11,046 nucleotides of DNA from JBGPFS01 sp041483455. GTDB lineage: Bacteria > Chloroflexota > Limnocylindria > Limnocylindrales > CSP1-4. Shown in pieces: positions 7,591 through 11,046 of the stretch. The notes beneath the pieces are model-generated. The model was not told where the DNA came from. It did not search any database and saw only the letters and a list, made by a program, of their open reading frames with translations. Every line of letters starts with the position of its first letter. The first letter of the stretch is position 1. The DNA is taken from contig JBGPFS010000068.1 in assembly GCA_041483455.1 (NCBI GenBank), positions 1-11,046 of the forward strand, written 5' to 3'. A program made the translations under genes and the position numbers.

Positions 7591-7597
7591 AAGGAGG
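7591..7597 (+). promoter_or_regulatory. Shine-Dalgarno site of the substrate-binding protein gene
   Basis: AAGGAGG lies 11 nt before ATG 7609. It selects this ATG over the in-frame GTG at 7537 and places the lipoprotein signal peptide at the N-terminus. Confidence 0.8.
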
Positions 7598-7608
7598 AGA
7601 AGTCGCGC

Positions 7609-9414
7609 ATGAGCCTAACGCGAAGGCGCAGCCTAGGGCTGCTCGCGACGGCGACGATCCTCGTGAGCGCCTGTAGCGGCTCGACGGCGACCCAGTCGCC
7701 CTCCGCGGTGCCCACGAGCTCGACGCCGGCGGTCGAGAGTCCGGCCGGGTCGGTAGCGCCGACCGGTCCGGATCTCACGACCACCACGTACAAGGCGATC
7801 CCGAACGGCAACGTCAGCACCAAGCCGCTGATCGTCGCGGAGTGGCAGTCGGTTTCGACGTTCAACTACTACTACGCGCAGGCCAACACGGACGTCGAGG
7901 CCCAGGCCCCCTCGCTGCTCGGCCTCGTCCAGACGACGAACGACCTCAAGTACGTCGGGGACATGCTGACCGAGGTCCCGTTCGTCGCGAACGGCGACGT
8001 CGTCGTGACCGGGGCGGCGATGGCCGTCACCTACAAGCTCAAGCCAGGGATGAAGTGGTCGGACGGTTCGGCCATCACCTGCAAGGACCTCGATGGCACC
8101 TGGAAGTGGATCATGGACAAGGCCCAGACCGGCCTCGCGGGTGGCACCACGGGCTGGGAGGACATCGCGTCCATCGACACCACCTCCGACACGAACTGCG
8201 TGGTCAATTTCAGCAAGGTCTATGAGGGCTACCTCGGCCTGTTCAGCCCGCTCTTCCCGGCGGCCTACCTCGCCACGGTCCCGGTCAAGGACGCCGGGAC
8301 GAAGCTCTACCCGCTGACCAACCTCAAGAGCGGCGTCTACAGCGGCCCGTTCACGCCGACCGATTACAAGGCCGACGCCCAGCTCAACTACGTCGCCAAC
8401 CCGAACTACGCGACGATCCACCCGGAGGCCAAGCTCGGCTTCACGAGCATGATCTTCAAGTACTACGGGGACTCCGACGCGATGAAGGCCGGCTTCGACG
8501 CCGGCGAGTACGACCTCGCGATGGACCTGAACCACTCGGACATCCCGAGCATCACCGGCAAGAAGAACGTGCTGGTCAACGACGGCACGACCTACGAGCA
8601 GCTCTCGATCAACAACAAGGCGCTCGGCGATAAGTACGGCGCCGCGAACGTCACGGCGATCAAGAAGGCGCTCGCGCTCGCGATCAACAAGAAGGACATC
8701 ACGGACCGGGTCCTCGGCGGCACCGTTGTGCCGACCTCGAACCCGATCTCGCCGCTCGACTGGTACCACGTCGCCGTTCCGGATCAGACCTACGACCCCG
8801 CGGCGGCCAACAAGGTGCTCGACGATGCCGGGTTCACCAAGGGCGCGGACGGCATCCGGACCGTCAACGGCAAGAAGCTGTCCCTCACCTTCTGCACCTC
8901 GACTCGACCGTACCGGGTCGACTCGCTGTCGGTCTACGCGTCGAACATGAAGGACATCGGGATCGACGCGGTCACCAAGGCCGTGAAGGCCAACCCGAAC
9001 CTGTTCGGCGGCTGGAACGACGTCCAGCCCGATGAGCCCTGCAACCTGATCCGCGGCAACTACGACGTCGCGATGTTCGCGTGGGTCGCACCGCTCGACC
9101 CGCTCGGCAGCTACAACGTCTATACCTGCGGCGGCATCCCGGATGCGGCGCCCCATAACGGCCAGAACAACACCCGGGCCTGCGACCCCGCGGTCGACCA
9201 GATCTGGAACGATGTCAAGTCGAACGTGGACTTCGCCAAGATCGGCGATGCCATGGCGAAGTGGCAGCAGTACTACAACGCGAACGTCGTCGAGGTCCCG
9301 CTCTTCCAGTGGAAGGACGTCTACCTCGTCAACCCGAAGCTCCAGAACGTCGTCGGCAACCCCACGACCGCGAGCGTCCTCTGGAATGTCCAGGACTGGT
9401 GGGTCCAGCCGTAA
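7609..9414 (+). CDS. ABC transporter substrate-binding lipoprotein, family 5 (peptide/nickel type)
   Basis: A 601-residue extracytoplasmic receptor that would hand solute to the two permeases encoded downstream. Residues 1-22 are a lipoprotein signal peptide: MSLTRRRSLGLLATATILVSAC, with lipobox V19-S20-A21-C22. The R5-R6-R7 run resembles a Tat signal, so folded export is possible. A Ser/Thr/Pro/Ala-rich linker (about 23-55) tethers the domain to the membrane. YKLKPGMKWSDGSAITCKDL is the family-5 signature region. The mature part has six more cysteines (C158, C197, C429, C478, C507, C525), which could form disulfides. The ligand cannot be told; peptides, sugars, nickel and other solutes are all known for this family. 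The start is set by AAGGAGG upstream and by the signal peptide. It is followed by a hairpin and then permease genes. Confidence 0.93.
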   Translation: MSLTRRRSLGLLATATILVSACSGSTATQSPSAVPTSSTPAVESPAGSVAPTGPDLTTTTYKAIPNGNVSTKPLIVAEWQSVSTFNYYYAQANTDVEAQAPSLLGLVQTTNDLKYVGDMLTEVPFVANGDVVVTGAAMAVTYKLKPGMKWSDGSAITCKDLDGTWKWIMDKAQTGLAGGTTGWEDIASIDTTSDTNCVVNFSKVYEGYLGLFSPLFPAAYLATVPVKDAGTKLYPLTNLKSGVYSGPFTPTDYKADAQLNYVANPNYATIHPEAKLGFTSMIFKYYGDSDAMKAGFDAGEYDLAMDLNHSDIPSITGKKNVLVNDGTTYEQLSINNKALGDKYGAANVTAIKKALALAINKKDITDRVLGGTVVPTSNPISPLDWYHVAVPDQTYDPAAANKVLDDAGFTKGADGIRTVNGKKLSLTFCTSTRPYRVDSLSVYASNMKDIGIDAVTKAVKANPNLFGGWNDVQPDEPCNLIRGNYDVAMFAWVAPLDPLGSYNVYTCGGIPDAAPHNGQNNTRACDPAVDQIWNDVKSNVDFAKIGDAMAKWQQYYNANVVEVPLFQWKDVYLVNPKLQNVVGNPTTASVLWNVQDWWVQP

Positions 9415-9441
9415 GGCCGGCCTTCTTCTAGGTCCAGCAAG

Positions 9442-9475
9442 CGACTGCGGGGCCCCGAGCGGGGCCCCGCAGTCG
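9442..9475 (+). terminator. Perfect 15-bp hairpin between binding-protein and permease genes
   Basis: CGACTGCGGGGCCCC (9442-9456) and its exact complement (9461-9475) enclose the loop GAGC. The stem is very stable, but TACCC follows instead of a T-tract. In such operons a hairpin at this place commonly lets the receptor be made in excess over the permeases, by partial termination or by protecting the upstream mRNA end. Which of these applies is inference. Confidence 0.75.
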
Positions 9476-9503
9476 TACCCATCTCGATGGAGACCGGGAT
9501 CCG

Positions 9504-10604
9504 ATGACCCGCTACATCGTCCGTCGCGTGCTCGGGGCGATCCCCGTCCTCTTCATCATCTCGTTCATGATCTACGGCATCCTGCTCATCGCCCCGGGCG
9601 GCCCCCAGGCGCGCTTCGCGCAGAACCCGAAGATCACCACGGCCCAGATCGATGCGTTCAGGCAGCGCTGGGGCCTCGACCAGCCTGTCCCGGTCCAGTA
9701 CTGCCGCTGGCTCGGCGCCTGTAATCCGAACGCGACTTCGGCCGTGACGGTCTTCCTCAGCGACAAGGGCCTGCCGAACATCCTGCCCGGGTTCCTCGGC
9801 GGCGGCGATAACGGCGTCCTCCACGGGGACTTCGGCTTCTCGATCCGCGACGGCCGGCCGGTCTCCACGGTGATCGGCGAGCGCGTCCTGCCGACCGCGA
9901 TCCTGGCCGGGACCGCCTGGGTCATCTGGCTGACGATCGCACTCCTGGCCGGGATGTACGCCGCCGTCCGGAGGTATGGCCTGTTCGACTCGGGCCTGAC
10001 CATCTTCTCCTACATCGGCCTCTCGCTGCCCACCTTCTGGCTCGGGATCATGCTCCTGACGGTCTTCGCCTCGACCCTCAAGATCCTGCCCGCGGGTGGG
10101 ATGTGGACGGCCCGGGACGTCCCGATCTTCGGAACGTCCGAGTACTGGACGTTCGTCTCGGCCAAGCCGCTCGCGGCCTTCCTCGACCTCGGCTGGCACC
10201 TGGTCCTGCCGGTGTTCACCCTGGTCGTCGTGAGCATCGCCTACGACTCGCGCTTCGTGCGGGCCGCGATGATCGATTCGCTCGGCCAGGACTACGTGCG
10301 AACCGCGCGGGCCAAGGGCGTCCCCGAGCGGCGCGTCGTGATGAAGCACGCGCTCCGGAATGCCCTCCTGCCGATCATCACGAACATCGGGCTCGAGATC
10401 CCGTTCCTGTTCACCGGTGCGATCGTGACCGAGACGATCTTCTCGTGGCCGGGGATGGGCCGCCTCTCGATCGAGGCGACGATCAACTACGACTACCCGG
10501 TCCTGATGGGGATCCTGTTGATCGCGGCCGTCCTGACCGTGTCCGCGAACCTTCTGGCGGACATCCTCTACGCCGTCGTCGACCCGAGGATCAGTTATGG
10601 CTGA
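9504..10604 (+). CDS. ABC transporter permease, DppB/OppB type
   Basis: The first inner-membrane subunit of the importer, 366 residues. The N-terminus MTRYIVRRVLGAIPVLFIISF leads into TM1 (about 9-30), typical of this subfamily. A long extracytoplasmic segment follows up to about residue 128, then a cluster of further membrane helices. The EAA loop, which docks to the ATPase, starts at D263: DYVRTARAKGVPERRVVMKH, then ALRNALLPI. The end TETIFSWPGMGRLSIEAT and LADILYAVVDPRISYG is the family's standard C-terminus. GGAG (9489-9492) lies 11 nt before the ATG. The last 8 nt overlap the next permease gene, so the two are probably translated together. Confidence 0.95.
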   Translation: MTRYIVRRVLGAIPVLFIISFMIYGILLIAPGGPQARFAQNPKITTAQIDAFRQRWGLDQPVPVQYCRWLGACNPNATSAVTVFLSDKGLPNILPGFLGGGDNGVLHGDFGFSIRDGRPVSTVIGERVLPTAILAGTAWVIWLTIALLAGMYAAVRRYGLFDSGLTIFSYIGLSLPTFWLGIMLLTVFASTLKILPAGGMWTARDVPIFGTSEYWTFVSAKPLAAFLDLGWHLVLPVFTLVVVSIAYDSRFVRAAMIDSLGQDYVRTARAKGVPERRVVMKHALRNALLPIITNIGLEIPFLFTGAIVTETIFSWPGMGRLSIEATINYDYPVLMGILLIAAVLTVSANLLADILYAVVDPRISYG

Positions 10605-11046
10605 CAAGAAGCGTCCCGGGGCGGTCGTCACCTCCCTGTCGCCGGCCGACCTCGAGGCGATCGAGGACAGCCTGGACTACGAGGTCCAGCTCGAGTCGCT
10701 CAACCAGTGGCAGCTCGGCTGGCGGCGCTTCAAGAAGCACCGCCTGGCGGTGGTCGGAAGCGCGATCTTCATCACGATCTGCGTCCTGGCCTTCATCGGC
10801 CCGCTGTTCCTGCCGTTCGACTCGAAGGCCTACCCCCACGTCGACAAGATCGTCTACGCGGGCCGGCCGCCCTCGTGGACGAGCGGCAACTTCAACCCGT
10901 TCCTCGTGATGGGCGAGACCGGCCGGCTCCAGCGCGACGTCCTCACGCTCGTGATCAACGGGGCGCGCCTGTCGCTCGTCATCGGCGTCCTGGCGACCTC
11001 GATCTCGGTGGTGATCGGGGCCATCTGGGGCGGGATCGCCGGCTAC
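10597..11046 (+). CDS. ABC transporter permease, DppC/OppC type (N-terminal 150 residues; runs off the right edge)
   Basis: The second membrane subunit of the importer, cut by the window end with an open frame throughout. A cytoplasmic N-terminus of about 49 mostly polar residues precedes TM1 (about 50-73, LAVVGSAIFITICVLAFIGP). This is the usual arrangement of the OppC branch. After an extracytoplasmic stretch, GRLQRDVLTLVINGARLSLV and the next helix match the conserved region that reads GRDxxSRxxxGARxSL in many relatives. Here the sequence has QRDVLTLVINGAR. ATG 10597 is preceded by GAGGA (10586-10590) at 6 nt and overlaps the first permease by 8 nt. The ATP-binding subunits are expected further right. 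Confidence 0.92.
   Translation, partial: MADKKRPGAVVTSLSPADLEAIEDSLDYEVQLESLNQWQLGWRRFKKHRLAVVGSAIFITICVLAFIGPLFLPFDSKAYPHVDKIVYAGRPPSWTSGNFNPFLVMGETGRLQRDVLTLVINGARLSLVIGVLATSISVVIGAIWGGIAGY

Larger units (their letters stand above)
7486..7608 (+). promoter_or_regulatory. Structured 5' leader of the binding-protein gene
   Basis: The predicted leader holds several possible helices. GCGCA (7498-7502) pairs with TGCGC (7509-7513). GGCG (7494-7497) can pair with CGCC (7543-7546) and enclose it. A long hairpin occupies 7562-7588 (listed separately). A purine run (7521-7532) precedes an in-frame GTG at 7537. I do not recognise a known riboswitch class. No tandem glycine-riboswitch features are apparent. 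Confidence 0.45.

Noticed and set aside
7537..7608. GTG 7537 as the start of the binding protein (625 residues)
   Set aside because: It would bury the lipoprotein signal peptide 24 residues inside the protein. AAGGAGG before ATG 7609 gives a normal lipoprotein. It is kept only as a minor alternative.
5682..7865. 727-codon open frame on the minus strand
   Set aside because: It lies antisense to gcvPB, part of gcvPA and the start of the binding-protein gene, all of which have clear family motifs. Its product is low-complexity Arg/Gly/Asp-rich sequence, as expected from the complement of high-GC3 codons.
7633..9156. 507-codon minus-strand frame inside the binding-protein gene
   Set aside because: Shadow of a strongly supported lipoprotein gene; the sequence is biased toward Arg, Val, Asp and Gly and shows no domain.

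Overview
The window is GC-rich (roughly 70%), with strong G/C preference at third codon positions and dense, mostly co-directional genes. It reads as an ordinary bacterial chromosome segment: central metabolism followed by a nutrient-uptake operon. A two-subunit glycine decarboxylase (GcvPA + GcvPB), an Ala/Thr/Ser/Pro-rich lipoprotein linker and the high GC would fit a high-GC Chloroflexota (Limnocylindria-like) or a related non-actinobacterial lineage. That placement is inference from style, not from a marker gene.

Layout. (1) 1-924, minus strand: N-terminal third of an AcnA-type aconitase, running off the left edge, with a GTG start and a strong Shine-Dalgarno. (2) 925-976: a short divergent intergenic region. 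(3) 977-2083, plus: a Rossmann-like/DUF2520 protein with an unusual 84-residue N-terminal extension that contains a histidine cluster. (4) 2102-2422, plus: a small, very basic, unrecognised ORF whose codon-position GC bias looks like coding DNA. (5) 2410-7403, plus: NUDIX hydrolase, gcvT, gcvH, gcvPA, gcvPB. NUDIX/gcvT and gcvPA/gcvPB are joined by ATGA overlaps. (6) 7404-7608: a gene-free stretch of 205 bp with a good promoter, an inverted repeat framing its -10, and a leader with an 11-bp hairpin capped by a GNRA-type loop just before the ribosome binding site. (7) 7609-9414: lipoprotein substrate-binding protein of the family-5 (peptide/nickel type) ABC transporters. (8) 9442-9475: a perfect 15-bp hairpin without a T-tract. 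(9) 9504-10604 and 10597-right edge: the two permeases of the same importer, the second one cut by the window end.

How the genes work together: GcvPA/GcvPB decarboxylate glycine, GcvH carries the aminomethyl group on its lipoyl lysine, and GcvT passes the one-carbon unit to tetrahydrofolate. The L-protein (dihydrolipoyl dehydrogenase) and lipoate enzymes are not in the window. The importer is a standard SBP-permease-permease arrangement; its ATPases would lie to the right. No tRNA, rRNA, CRISPR array, insertion sequence or phage gene was seen. I found no convincing undescribed multi-gene system. The most interesting signals are the structured leader of the binding-protein gene, the extension on the DUF2520 protein and the small basic ORF.
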